A stretch of 23,362 nt of DNA from Bacteroidales bacterium (GTDB lineage: Bacteria; Bacteroidota; Bacteroidia; Bacteroidales; UBA932): positions 1-23,362 of the forward strand of contig SFMG01000027.1 of NCBI GenBank assembly GCA_004554455.1, in the 5' to 3' direction. A program made the position numbers and the translations under genes. Shown one piece after another: positions 15,066-23,124 of this stretch; positions within the stretch are counted from its first letter, which is position 1, and each line of letters opens with the position of its first letter. Under the pieces are notes generated by a model that had not been told where the DNA came from, did no database searches, and saw only the letters and a list, made by a program, of their open reading frames with translations.

Positions 15066-16187
15066 TTGAAGATAGCGATACTGTCCTGTTTCTACCCCTA
15101 CAGGGGTGGCATTTCTCAGTTCAACGCCTGCCTGTTCAACGAGCTGAGCCGCTCGAACGATGTCAAGGCGTTCAATTTCAGCAGGCAGTATCCTGAAATG
15201 CTTTTCCCGGGAAAGACCCAGTACGTCAGCCCGGACGATGAGGCCGTAGCCGTAGAGAGCGTTTCTCTGCTGGATACGGCCAATCCGTTTACCTGGGGCA
15301 AGACCTTCAGGGCCATACGCGACTGGGAACCGGACCTGCTGATAGTCCGTTACTGGATGTCCTGGTTCGCCCCTTCGCTGGGTTACGTGACCCGCAGGAT
15401 GAGAGGACGCTGCAAGGTGATTTCCATTCTGGACAATGTCATTCCGCATGAGCCGCATTTCTTCGACAAGCCGCTGACAAAATGGTTCCTGAAGGGAAGC
15501 GACGGAAGCATCACCCTCTGTGAGGCGGTGGCGGAAGACCTGCTCAGACTGAAGCCGGACGCCCGCTACGAAGTGATACAGCACCCGCTCTACAGCCATT
15601 TCGGCGCCAGAATGCCGCGCCGCGATGCCGCCCTGAGCCTGGGGCTTGACCCGAACAGGAAAACCCTGCTGTTCTTCGGACTCATAAGGGAGTACAAGGG
15701 GCTGGACATACTGCTGGAGGCCTTCAGCAAACTGGGGAACGACTATCAGCTGCTCATTGCCGGAGAACCTTACGGATCCTTCTCCAGATATCAGAAAATC
15801 ATAGACGCCTCGGGCTGCTCGGAAAGGATACATCTCTTCCTGAGCTACATCAAGGACTCGGAGGTAGGCAGGTATTTTTCCGCCTCCGACCTGGCCGTGC
15901 TACCTTACAGGAGCGCCACCCAGAGCGGAATCAGCTCCGTGGCCTACCACTTCGAACTGCCGCTGGTGGTAACGGACGTGGGCGGTCTCAGGGAAACGAT
16001 AGGAGAAAGAGGCACGGGACTTGTTGCACAAAGCGTCACGGCTGATGCGGTACTTGCCGAAATCAGAAAGTATTTCGCGGACCCGGCCCTCAAGGAGTCC
16101 TGCATAGAGAACATCCGCAAGGAGAAGACCCGTCTCTCCTGGATGAACTTCTGCCGCAGGCTGGAGGACTTCGCCGCCGGCCTGTAA
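15066..16187 (+). CDS. Glycosyltransferase, GT4-like (GT-B fold)
   Basis: A 373-residue cytoplasmic or membrane-associated glycosyltransferase. The N-terminal domain opens KIAILSCFYPYRGGISQFN, the glycine-rich acceptor-side loop of GT-B enzymes. The C-terminal domain has FFGLIREYKGLDILLEAF and the nucleotide-sugar region SATQSGISSVAYHFE then VVTDVGGL. The usual GT4 EX7E motif is replaced by this TQSG form, which I recall from a GT4 subgroup. The start is TTG at 15066, fixed by the stop codon 2 nt upstream and by the N-terminal strand. No sugar or acceptor can be named. No polysaccharide cluster surrounds it, so a lipid- or envelope-linked acceptor is a guess. Confidence 0.87.
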   Translation: MKIAILSCFYPYRGGISQFNACLFNELSRSNDVKAFNFSRQYPEMLFPGKTQYVSPDDEAVAVESVSLLDTANPFTWGKTFRAIRDWEPDLLIVRYWMSWFAPSLGYVTRRMRGRCKVISILDNVIPHEPHFFDKPLTKWFLKGSDGSITLCEAVAEDLLRLKPDARYEVIQHPLYSHFGARMPRRDAALSLGLDPNRKTLLFFGLIREYKGLDILLEAFSKLGNDYQLLIAGEPYGSFSRYQKIIDASGCSERIHLFLSYIKDSEVGRYFSASDLAVLPYRSATQSGISSVAYHFELPLVVTDVGGLRETIGERGTGLVAQSVTADAVLAEIRKYFADPALKESCIENIRKEKTRLSWMNFCRRLEDFAAGL

Positions 16188-16212
16188 TCACCGAAGCAAA
16201 GCTATATTCACT

Positions 16213-17856
16213 ATGGATATGAGGACCAGACTTTTAACGAGCGCCCTGCTGCTGACCCTGTGCTGCGCTGCACTGCCGGCCCAGGAGCAGAACTATGTGC
16301 CTACCCCGGTGACCATTTCCAAGGAGAAGGTCAAACTGGGCGACAAGACCTATTACTCCCACGTGGTATTGGAGCGGCAGACGCTATACTCCATAGCCAA
16401 GGCATACGGAGTGGCAGTAGAGGACATATATGCAGCCAACCCGGAGCTCGAGCTGGAGAAGAACGGACTGAAGAAGAATTCCATAATCCGTATCCCCATA
16501 GCGGACGAAAAGGCAGTTGCGGTCAGCGCCCCGAACGATGCCGCGGATGGGGTCACGCATACCGTGAAGTGGTATGAGGACCTTCAGGGCATTGCCGAGA
16601 AATATGGCGTAAGTCCCGAGAGCATAATGGAAGCCAACGGTCTCAGGGACGGAAAGCTCAAATCGAGGATGAAGCTCATCATCCCGTCCTCGTCGAAAAG
16701 TGAAAGCGTGGCAATAACCGAACCTCAGGTAGAACCCGAGGAAGAAGCTGAGACAAACATAGTGGAGGGCGACGGAAGCCTTCCGGCAAAGACCGACGAC
16801 GAACTCGCGACCGAAGCAAAAAAGGAACTGGATTTCGCGCTTATTCTTCCGTTCAAGGCTGCGGGCGGCTTTGCCAGCACCAATTATATGGATTTCTACT
16901 GCGGCGCCCTGCTTGCAGCCAGGGAAGCCGGACAGAACGGTATCAAAGTCGAACTCAGCGTATATGACGACGGCAGTTCCCTCCCTGCTCTCGGTACGGA
17001 GAGACTGGAGGCCTTCGACGTTGTTATCGGCCCGGTCGGAAAGGCGAACATGGAGGCTCTGCTGCAACGCGCTCCGGAGGGCTGCACCCTTGTCTCCCCT
17101 CTCGACCCGAAGACGGGCTCCCTCAGCGAAAACTGGCCTATGCTCTGCCAGGCGAACTCCGACAGCAACGAACAGTATGCCGACCTGGTCAAGTGGATAG
17201 CGGACGAAAGGAAGCCGGGCGACAAGGTCCTGGTCATATACGAGAAATCGAAGACCGCGCTCCGCAACCGTATGGACACCCTGCTGCGCGACAGGGGGAT
17301 AGCTTTCACCGAGCTGTCATACAATATACTCGAAGGCCGCAACATAGGTGACGCGCTCAAGGCGAAGATGAGCACCGGAGCCTGCAACCGCGTTCTGATC
17401 GCGTCAGAGAGCGAGGCTTTCGTCAACGACGTGGTACGCAACCTCAACGTCGCGGTTCACGAGCAGTACGACATTGCGCTCTACGGGCCTTCGAAGTTCA
17501 AATCCTTCGAAACCATAGACATAGACAACCTCCACAATGTGAGACTGCACCTTTCGCTCTCATATTACATTGACTACGACAGAGAGGATGTGAAATCCTT
17601 CATAATGAAATACCGCGCCCTTTACGGAACCGAGCCCAGCGCCTTCGCCTTCCAGGGTTACGACCTGATGCAATACTTCACCGAGGCCTGCTCACGCTAC
17701 GGCGGGAAGTGGCGCGACAGGATGGACGGAAAGAAAGTGGAGCTGCTTCAGAGCGACATCTGCTTCGAGAGGCTTCCGGGCAGAAGCGGACTTACCAACA
17801 CGGCACTGCGCCGCGTCATTTACGGGCCGGACTGTTCTGTCGAGATTTTGAAATAA
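16213..17856 (+). CDS. Exported protein with two LysM domains and a type 1 periplasmic-binding fold
   Basis: A 547-residue protein. The signal peptide has a probable cleavage after ALPA (residue 23). LysM domains lie at about 49-95 (LERQTLYSIAKAYGV) and 115-157 (VKWYEDLQGIAEKYGV). An acidic linker (about 165-200) follows, then a C-terminal domain (about 205-547) resembling amino-acid ABC-type binding proteins, opening FALILPFKAAGG. The LysM domains should anchor it to peptidoglycan in the periplasm. With no ABC permease nearby, solute uptake is doubtful; LpoA, an activator of peptidoglycan synthases, uses a similar fold, so a wall-sensing or regulatory role is an attractive inference. It follows the glycosyltransferase by 25 nt and overlaps the convergent recN by 41 bp. 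Confidence 0.85.
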   Translation: MDMRTRLLTSALLLTLCCAALPAQEQNYVPTPVTISKEKVKLGDKTYYSHVVLERQTLYSIAKAYGVAVEDIYAANPELELEKNGLKKNSIIRIPIADEKAVAVSAPNDAADGVTHTVKWYEDLQGIAEKYGVSPESIMEANGLRDGKLKSRMKLIIPSSSKSESVAITEPQVEPEEEAETNIVEGDGSLPAKTDDELATEAKKELDFALILPFKAAGGFASTNYMDFYCGALLAAREAGQNGIKVELSVYDDGSSLPALGTERLEAFDVVIGPVGKANMEALLQRAPEGCTLVSPLDPKTGSLSENWPMLCQANSDSNEQYADLVKWIADERKPGDKVLVIYEKSKTALRNRMDTLLRDRGIAFTELSYNILEGRNIGDALKAKMSTGACNRVLIASESEAFVNDVVRNLNVAVHEQYDIALYGPSKFKSFETIDIDNLHNVRLHLSLSYYIDYDREDVKSFIMKYRALYGTEPSAFAFQGYDLMQYFTEACSRYGGKWRDRMDGKKVELLQSDICFERLPGRSGLTNTALRRVIYGPDCSVEILK

Positions 17857-19510
17857 GACTGCGCGCATTGGCGATGGCGGCATCGGTAAGTTCGGAGCCG
17901 CTGAGCATACGGGCAATTTCCATAACTCTCCCCTCGTCGGAGAGTTTTTCTATTGTAGAGAGCATACGCCCCGTCTCCGTGCTTTTCGAGACCAGATAGT
18001 GGGCTTCGCCCTTGGCGGCGACCTGAGGAAGGTGGGTGATGGCAAAGACCTGCATACGGGAGCCCATACTGCAGATCATAGAGCCCATCCTGTCGGCCAC
18101 GCTTCCGGATACGCCGGTGTCGATTTCATCGAAGACCATTGCAGGCATACTGCAATAGCGCGCCATCATATCTTTAAGGCAGAGCATTATCCTGGACAAC
18201 TCGCCGCCGGATGCGCACCTGGCCACATCCACGGGATTCTTTCCGCTGGAGGAGAAAAGGAAAGTGACGCTGTCGCTGCCGCTGGCTCCGCAAGGAGCCG
18301 GATCGAGTCTCAGGCTGAATACTGCCGAAGGAAGTTCGAGATAGACGAGACTTGAGAGCACTGTCTCGGCAAAAGGTTTCGCGGCCTTCTCCCTGGCCGC
18401 ATGCAGTTTCTCGCAGAGTCCGTCATACACGTCCTTTGCTGAGTTGATTTCTTCCCTGAGGCTGTCACGCTTCTGCTGCAGCAAACTGCTGTCGGCCAGG
18501 GACTCCGAAAGGGAATCACGCAGAGAGACAATCTCGGCAATGCTGCCCGCAGCGTGTTTCTTCATCAGGGAATAAAGCTGGGAAAGACGGTCCTCCACGG
18601 CTTCCAGACGTTCAGGAGAAGCGTCCATTGCGGAATCGAGACTTTCTATCTCGGAGAGTATGTCCTCCAATTCTATACGGCAGGAGGAAAGACGTTCCTC
18701 AAGAGAAGCGGCTGAAGGTATGAAGCGGCTGAGTTTGAGCATATTCCGCTCCATCTCCTTTAAATTCACGGTCAGCGGACCGGCCCCCTCCTCTCCGGCT
18801 GTACCGGCGAGAGCGAGGCTTCCGCCAAGCAGTTCCTTTATCTGTTCGGCATTTGCAAGGGTTTTCTGCTCGGCCTCCAGTTCCTCCAGTTCACCGTCCT
18901 TCAGGGCGGCGGCGTCAAGCTGCTTCCACTGCGCCTCATTGTAGTCGCGCTCCCTTTCCATCCTCTCTATCCTGCCCTCCAGTTCCTCAAGACTGCGGCG
19001 AAGGGCATTCAGTTTGCTCCAGGCAGCCGAACATTGAAGCAGAAGATCGGAGTTGCCGGCATAGCGGTCCAGCAGAGAAAGCTGGAACTGATGGTCGGAC
19101 AGAAGAAGGGTCTGATGCTGGGAATGTATGTCCACCAGCCTGGGAGCCAGGGCATTGAGAAGAGGCAGGGTCACCGGCTCGTCGTTCACGAAGGCGCGGG
19201 AACGGCCTGAGCGGGCTACCACACGGCGTATAAGCAACTCGCCGCCGTTCCAGTCCAGGTCGTTCTCCTCAAGGACCTTGCGGGCGGGATCGTCAGGACC
19301 GAGCACGAAAAGTGCCTCCACGACACAATTGTCTCCTCCCTCCCCCACCGCCGAGGCATCCGCCTTGGCTCCGAGCAGGAGCGAGAGGGCGCCGAGCAAA
19401 ATGGATTTGCCGGCACCGGTCTGTCCCGTAATAATGACAAGACCCTCCGGAAACGCAACTTCCAGAGAGTCTATCAGTACGTAATTCCTGACGTTGAGCT
19501 GCTTAAGCAT
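17816..19510 (-). CDS. recN: DNA repair protein RecN
   Basis: A 564-residue SMC-like ATPase that acts in double-strand-break repair. Walker A GQTGAGKS is at 29-36. A long coiled-coil middle (about 150-370) is rich in Glu, Leu and Ser. The signature ASGGELSR (about 433-440) and Walker B VFDEIDTG (about 459-466) follow. Length is normal. It begins 6 nt after rpoZ, so the two are co-transcribed. Its last 41 bp overlap the end of the LysM gene on the other strand. In many Bacteroidales that I know of, coaBC and a DUF4835-type gene lie between rpoZ and recN; both are absent here. Confidence 0.95.
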   Translation of the reverse strand: MLKQLNVRNYVLIDSLEVAFPEGLVIITGQTGAGKSILLGALSLLLGAKADASAVGEGGDNCVVEALFVLGPDDPARKVLEENDLDWNGGELLIRRVVARSGRSRAFVNDEPVTLPLLNALAPRLVDIHSQHQTLLLSDHQFQLSLLDRYAGNSDLLLQCSAAWSKLNALRRSLEELEGRIERMERERDYNEAQWKQLDAAALKDGELEELEAEQKTLANAEQIKELLGGSLALAGTAGEEGAGPLTVNLKEMERNMLKLSRFIPSAASLEERLSSCRIELEDILSEIESLDSAMDASPERLEAVEDRLSQLYSLMKKHAAGSIAEIVSLRDSLSESLADSSLLQQKRDSLREEINSAKDVYDGLCEKLHAAREKAAKPFAETVLSSLVYLELPSAVFSLRLDPAPCGASGSDSVTFLFSSSGKNPVDVARCASGGELSRIMLCLKDMMARYCSMPAMVFDEIDTGVSGSVADRMGSMICSMGSRMQVFAITHLPQVAAKGEAHYLVSKSTETGRMLSTIEKLSDEGRVMEIARMLSGSELTDAAIANARSLISKSRQNSPARK

Positions 19511-19516
19511 TATGCA

Positions 19517-19837
19517 TTACTCCTCTTCCTTGTGTGCCATCCTGTATTCTATCTCTCCATGCTGGAATTCATAGATAGCCACCAGGCTTGGCTTTGGCTG
19601 ACGCTCGTAGTACTTGGAGATTTCGATCTGCTCGCAGTTCTCATATACCTCCTCCATAGTGTCGCGCTCGTTCTTGAAGTCCTCGAGTTTCTTGTTGAGT
19701 TCCTTCTTCTCGGCCAAGGCAATCTGGTTGGCTCTCTTGGAGAGTATGGATACGGTCTCGTAGATGTTTCCGGTCGGGGCCGCGAAATCTACGAGGTCCC
19801 TGGTAATTGTGTTCGTTGGAATCTGTGACTTTTTCAT
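19517..19837 (-). CDS. rpoZ: RNA polymerase omega subunit, Bacteroidetes type
   Basis: A 106-residue acidic and basic small protein of the RpoZ/Rpb6 family as found in Bacteroidetes. TNTITRDLVDFAAPTGNIYE leads into the conserved helix SILSKRANQIA (about 31-41). The C-terminal part, with EQIEISKYYERQPKPSLVA, is typical of this phylum's version. It helps assemble and stabilise RNA polymerase. It lies between bamD (62 nt upstream) and recN (6 nt downstream), as is usual for Bacteroidetes apart from the missing coaBC. Confidence 0.88.
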   Translation of the reverse strand: MKKSQIPTNTITRDLVDFAAPTGNIYETVSILSKRANQIALAEKKELNKKLEDFKNERDTMEEVYENCEQIEISKYYERQPKPSLVAIYEFQHGEIEYRMAHKEEE

Positions 19838-19899
19838 CGTCTTATCGGGTTTTATCTACCATCTTATACGGAATCGCTCCGCAGAAGGTTTCAAAATTT

Positions 19900-20790
19900 T
19901 CATTTCTGCTTTTTCTCTTTCGCAAGGGCCTTCTCCAATTTCTTGCGTTCCTTGGCATAGGCCTTCTCCTTTATCTCCTTCTCATAGTCCTCCGAGCGCT
20001 TTCCTAGAGCCTTCTGGGCCCTTGAATAAAGATAGTCGAGCTCCTTGACATATTTGCTATCAGGGTTCTCGCCCTTGAAATTCAGATAGTCGTCGATGAA
20101 GACCAGATAGCGCTCGCGTTGTTTCTGCGGCACGCTGAGCTGGGCATATTTATAGGAAGACTTGGCCGTGTAGAAAAGTATGTCCTCGCGATAGATGTTT
20201 TCGGCGTCGTCCTTGAGCACGTTGCGCAGGGCCACCCTGGCCGCAAGATAGTCTTCCATTTTGTAATATAGCTTCGCCGCCTCGTAGGCCTTCGTGTCGA
20301 GCCTGTCGTTGAGGTCCTTGAGCATGGCTTCACATTCGGAGATATGGTCGTTGGACGGATAGTCGCGCAGATATTCGGCAAGCGCCGAGAGGCAGCGGTT
20401 GGTCGGAGCCTGGTCGAGCTCGTAGCGCAAAGTCTGGCGGTAGAGGCAGTCCAGGCGCAGGAAACGCGCCCTCTCGGTAAGCGGGCTGCGAGGATACTTC
20501 GTGGTGAAGTTTTCGAAATTGGTCTCTGCGGTATAGTAATCCTTGAAATTGTAGTTGCTGAGGCCCCAGTAGTAATTCACGGTGTCATCCTTTTCGCTGC
20601 CATTGGTAAGCACGGTCAGGGACTCGAAAAGATTCGCCGCCTTATTGAACTTGCCCTGGTTGAAATAGTCGAAAGCCGCTGCATACTTTGCATCGACGTC
20701 GTTGCTGTTCAGCAATGCCTCATACTGGGATTTGCAGGATGCGGCGGAGAGGATGAGCGCTGCACAGAGAATCAGTCTTGAGTATTTCAT
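19900..20790 (-). CDS. bamD: Outer-membrane assembly lipoprotein BamD
   Basis: A 296-residue lipoprotein. The signal peptide ends in LSAASC, with Cys19 as the lipid-bearing residue. TPR-like helical repeats fill about 30-240, including the BamD-type stretch YYTAETNFENFTTKYPRSPL. The last 40 residues are a highly charged Lys/Glu helix. It works with BamA on the periplasmic face of the outer membrane. I start at the ATG at 20790, since the alternative TTG upstream overlaps the previous gene. It starts 8 nt after the SDR stop, so the SDR and bamD share a transcript. Confidence 0.92.
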   Translation of the reverse strand: MKYSRLILCAALILSAASCKSQYEALLNSNDVDAKYAAAFDYFNQGKFNKAANLFESLTVLTNGSEKDDTVNYYWGLSNYNFKDYYTAETNFENFTTKYPRSPLTERARFLRLDCLYRQTLRYELDQAPTNRCLSALAEYLRDYPSNDHISECEAMLKDLNDRLDTKAYEAAKLYYKMEDYLAARVALRNVLKDDAENIYREDILFYTAKSSYKYAQLSVPQKQRERYLVFIDDYLNFKGENPDSKYVKELDYLYSRAQKALGKRSEDYEKEIKEKAYAKERKKLEKALAKEKKQK

Positions 20791-20798
20791 ATATAAAA

Positions 20799-21662
20799 TC
20801 AAAAATTAGCAAAATAATGTCCGTATCTGCGATAGACCCAGGCCAGGAAGCGCTCTCCGAAGAGAGGGCAGAAAATCTTGGCGAGATGGTTTATGAAGCC
20901 GGGCATGGTGCCGCGGCGGCGCTTCATGACGGCATTCACGGCGGACTCGACCGCGCGCTCCGGCCATATCATCACCCCGAGGCCGTGGGCGATCTTCCTC
21001 AAATTTGGAGCCAAAGGAATCAGCGGTGTGTCAACCGCACCGAAATAGGCGCAGGTCACGCTCACTCCGCTGCCCCGGAGTTCTATGCGCATCGAGCGGG
21101 AATAATCCTTGACGAAGCGCTTGGTGCTGCTGTACATTCCAATGCAGGGCCAGGGCATCCAGGCGGCAAGCGAAGACACGTTCAGCACATATCCCCTGCC
21201 CCTTGCCCTCATACGGGGCACATATTTGCGGCAGAGCAGGAGCGGAGTGGTGCAGTGCAGGGCAAGCATCAGGGAGAGACGGCGTTCGGGAGTATCGACT
21301 ATGCCGGTGGCATAAAGTATTCCGGCATTGTTCACAAGCAGTTCCACCTCTATGCCTGCAGCATCGGTACGCTCCACTATGCTGTCGGCCGCATCGGCCA
21401 GGGAAAGGTCCTGGACCAGTTCGAGCACCTTGAATGATTCCTTGTCCGCAGCCCTCCAGTCGTCCAGGACCGCAATCTCCGCCTTCACGGACTCCGCAAC
21501 GCGGGCCAGCCCGGCGGCATCTATGTCAACCAGGACAAGATTGAATCCTAGACGGGCAAAATGACCGGCGTAGAGCTGGCCCATCCCGCCGGCCGCTCCC
21601 GTAATGAGCGCCCAGGATCCGAAATGCCTGAAATTCTTTTCTGTTACCTTTACTTTCGACAT
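20799..21662 (-). CDS. Short-chain dehydrogenase/reductase (second of two)
   Basis: A 287-residue SDR. TGAAGGMG (21-28) binds the cofactor. Asp46 after the second strand (VLVDID) suggests NAD rather than NADP. NNAG is at 111-114, and Ser164, Tyr177 and Lys181 (YSSTK) are correctly spaced. The C-terminus (about 255-287) is hydrophobic and aromatic and could associate with membranes. It is related only at family level to the SDR at 5132-5923. It heads the operon that continues with bamD, rpoZ and recN and has its own promoter. The substrate is unknown; a lipid or ketone is a guess based on the membrane-like tail. The ATG at 21662 is preferred to a TTG at 21668. Confidence 0.87.
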   Translation of the reverse strand: MSKVKVTEKNFRHFGSWALITGAAGGMGQLYAGHFARLGFNLVLVDIDAAGLARVAESVKAEIAVLDDWRAADKESFKVLELVQDLSLADAADSIVERTDAAGIEVELLVNNAGILYATGIVDTPERRLSLMLALHCTTPLLLCRKYVPRMRARGRGYVLNVSSLAAWMPWPCIGMYSSTKRFVKDYSRSMRIELRGSGVSVTCAYFGAVDTPLIPLAPNLRKIAHGLGVMIWPERAVESAVNAVMKRRRGTMPGFINHLAKIFCPLFGERFLAWVYRRYGHYFANF

Positions 21663-21682
21663 CGTCAACTACTAAAATCTTA

Positions 21683-21714
21683 CAAATTTAGGCTTTTTCC
21701 GCGAAAAGGACAAA
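21683..21714 (-). promoter_or_regulatory. Bacteroidetes-type promoter of the SDR-bamD-rpoZ-recN operon
   Basis: On the minus strand TTTG (21714-21711) is followed after 20 nt by TAAATTTG (21690-21683), a perfect consensus match. The leader would be about 15 nt. Confidence 0.8.
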
Positions 21715-21726
21715 TCGGGGCCTTAC

Positions 21727-21757
21727 TTGGAATTTTTCAAAATTATTCCTTACTTTG
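21727..21757 (+). promoter_or_regulatory. Promoter of the Fur-family gene with an overlapping dyad
   Basis: TTGG (21727-21730) and TTACTTTG (21750-21757) are 19 nt apart and approximate the -33 and -7 consensus. The spacer, with the last two bases of the -33 box, holds a 21-bp imperfect dyad (21729-21749) with GGAAT/ATTCC ends and 7 of 10 paired positions matching. That is the size expected of a Fur-type operator, so autoregulation is plausible but inferred. Confidence 0.5.
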
Positions 21758-21780
21758 TAATCATATATACAGAAGGTCAG

Positions 21781-22230
21781 ATGAATCACAGCAACGACAT
21801 AGATCAGTTTGTCGCAAAACTGAAGAAACACTCCCTGAAGGCGACTCCGCAAAGGATTGCGGTACACAAGGCCATGATCAGACTTGGGCACGCCAGCGCA
21901 GATATGGTAGCCGGGGAGATTGCCCGGGAGGGAGAGGCATCCATTACGGTAGCATCGGTTTACAACATCCTGTGCGGACTCAGCGAGCTGGGCATATACG
22001 GGCGCAGACTGAGTTCCACCAACAAGATGTTCTTCGACGTGAACACCTTCTGGCACGCGCATATGTATGACTGCGAGAACGACCTTTACAAAGACATCAT
22101 GGACGAGGAACTGAACGCACTGGTAAACGAGAAACTTTCCAGACGCAAGTTCCGCGGCTACCGCGTCGAGTCGGTGGACATACAGATAACGGTCCGTCCG
22201 ACCCGCAAGAAGTGCGCACGCAACGCCTGA
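21781..22230 (+). CDS. Fur-family metal- or peroxide-responsive transcriptional regulator
   Basis: A 149-residue regulator. The winged-helix N-terminus has KATPQRIAVHKAM (20-32) and the recognition helix region TVASVYNILCGLSELG. The dimerisation domain has HAHMYDCEND (92-101) and then DIMDEELNALV. The structural zinc CxxC pairs of classical Fur/PerR are missing: only Cys98 and a lone Cys145 remain in this half. I recall a Bacteroidetes subgroup with this altered motif. The frame is open further upstream, but the extension (MEFFKIIPY...) runs through the promoter, so I start at the ATG at 21781. It diverges from the SDR-bamD operon and precedes the nuclease gene by 44 nt. Which metal or signal it senses is unknown. 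Confidence 0.87.
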   Translation: MNHSNDIDQFVAKLKKHSLKATPQRIAVHKAMIRLGHASADMVAGEIAREGEASITVASVYNILCGLSELGIYGRRLSSTNKMFFDVNTFWHAHMYDCENDLYKDIMDEELNALVNEKLSRRKFRGYRVESVDIQITVRPTRKKCARNA

Positions 22231-22274
22231 CAAGGCTCCGTACATAGAACAGACATTTAAAACATATAATAATA

Positions 22275-23066
22275 ATGGATATCAGAAAAACCACACTTTG
22301 CGCACTTGCTGCACTTGTCAGCATCTGCTCCTGGGGCTGGGGTCGCAACGGCCACGACGCAATCTGCTACATCGCCGAATGCAATCTTAACAAGAAAGCG
22401 CTGAAAACGGTAAGCGACTACCTGGACGGCAAGTCCATAGTTTACTACTCCACCTGGCCCGACGAGGTCCGCACCACCAAGGAATGGGGATACACCACAA
22501 AATGGCACGTCGCCTACTACGACGAGAACGACAAGGCCCTGCTGGACAGCAGGTTCGAAGGCGAGGAGGGAATGGCTCCGGACTGTCTCTACCAGGTCGG
22601 CAGGATCATCGACAGACTCAAGGACCACAAGAATATGGAAAAGGAGGAGGTTGCCAATCTCATTCGCTTTCTGGTCCACTGGGTCGGCGATTTCCACTGC
22701 CCCGTACACATCAAGTACCCTGATTACAAGGAACACAACTTCAAGGTCATATACGGGGGCAAGGAGTACAAATACCACTCAGTCTGGGACGAAATAATGA
22801 TTGAGGACGTACACCACTGGAACTATATGGAGTACGAGCACCAGCTGGGCAATCTCAGCCGCAAAGAGGTGAAGGAGATACAGAAAGGCAGCATAGTCGA
22901 TTGGGGCGAGCAGGCCGCACGCGACTGCCACATCATCTATGAGTGGGCGAAGGCGGGCGACGAACTCGGCAAGGACTTCTACCTCAAGGCGCGCCCTCTT
23001 GCAGACCGTCAGATCCAGCTTGCAGGATACAGGCTCGCGAAGATACTGAACGAAATCTTCGGTTAG
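22275..23066 (+). CDS. S1/P1-family zinc-dependent nuclease, exported
   Basis: A 263-residue secreted phospholipase C/P1-nuclease-like protein that should cut single-stranded nucleic acid or remove 3'-phosphates using three zinc ions. A signal peptide of about 21 residues would leave Trp22 as the mature N-terminus, as needed because the N-terminal Trp is a zinc ligand (WGRNGH, 22-27). Other ligands match: TWPDEVR (Asp63), WHVAYY (His78), HWVGDFHCPVH (His135, Asp139, His145) and HSVWDEIM (His168, Asp172). Cys142 replaces the more usual Gln in the HxP motif. It follows the Fur-family gene and may share its transcript. It ends just before a bidirectional terminator. Confidence 0.92.
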   Translation: MDIRKTTLCALAALVSICSWGWGRNGHDAICYIAECNLNKKALKTVSDYLDGKSIVYYSTWPDEVRTTKEWGYTTKWHVAYYDENDKALLDSRFEGEEGMAPDCLYQVGRIIDRLKDHKNMEKEEVANLIRFLVHWVGDFHCPVHIKYPDYKEHNFKVIYGGKEYKYHSVWDEIMIEDVHHWNYMEYEHQLGNLSRKEVKEIQKGSIVDWGEQAARDCHIIYEWAKAGDELGKDFYLKARPLADRQIQLAGYRLAKILNEIFG

Positions 23067-23078
23067 GATTCGGGGAAT

Positions 23079-23120
23079 AAAAAAATCAGGTCGGCTTTTT
23101 CAAGCTGACCTGATTTTTTT
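23079..23120. terminator. Bidirectional intrinsic terminator (S1/P1 nuclease and tRNA-His)
   Basis: ATCAGGTCGGCTT (23085-23097) pairs with AAGCTGACCTGAT (23102-23114), with one G-T mismatch, across a TTTC loop. An A-run (23079-23085) on one side and a T-run (23114-23120) on the other give a U-tract in both directions. It ends the nuclease mRNA (+) and the tRNA transcript (-). Confidence 0.95.
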
Positions 23121-23124
23121 GCGG

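Noticed and set aside
21727..21780. Longer N-terminus for the Fur-family protein
   Set aside because: The extension is encoded by the promoter region, including the -7 box, and does not resemble Fur proteins.
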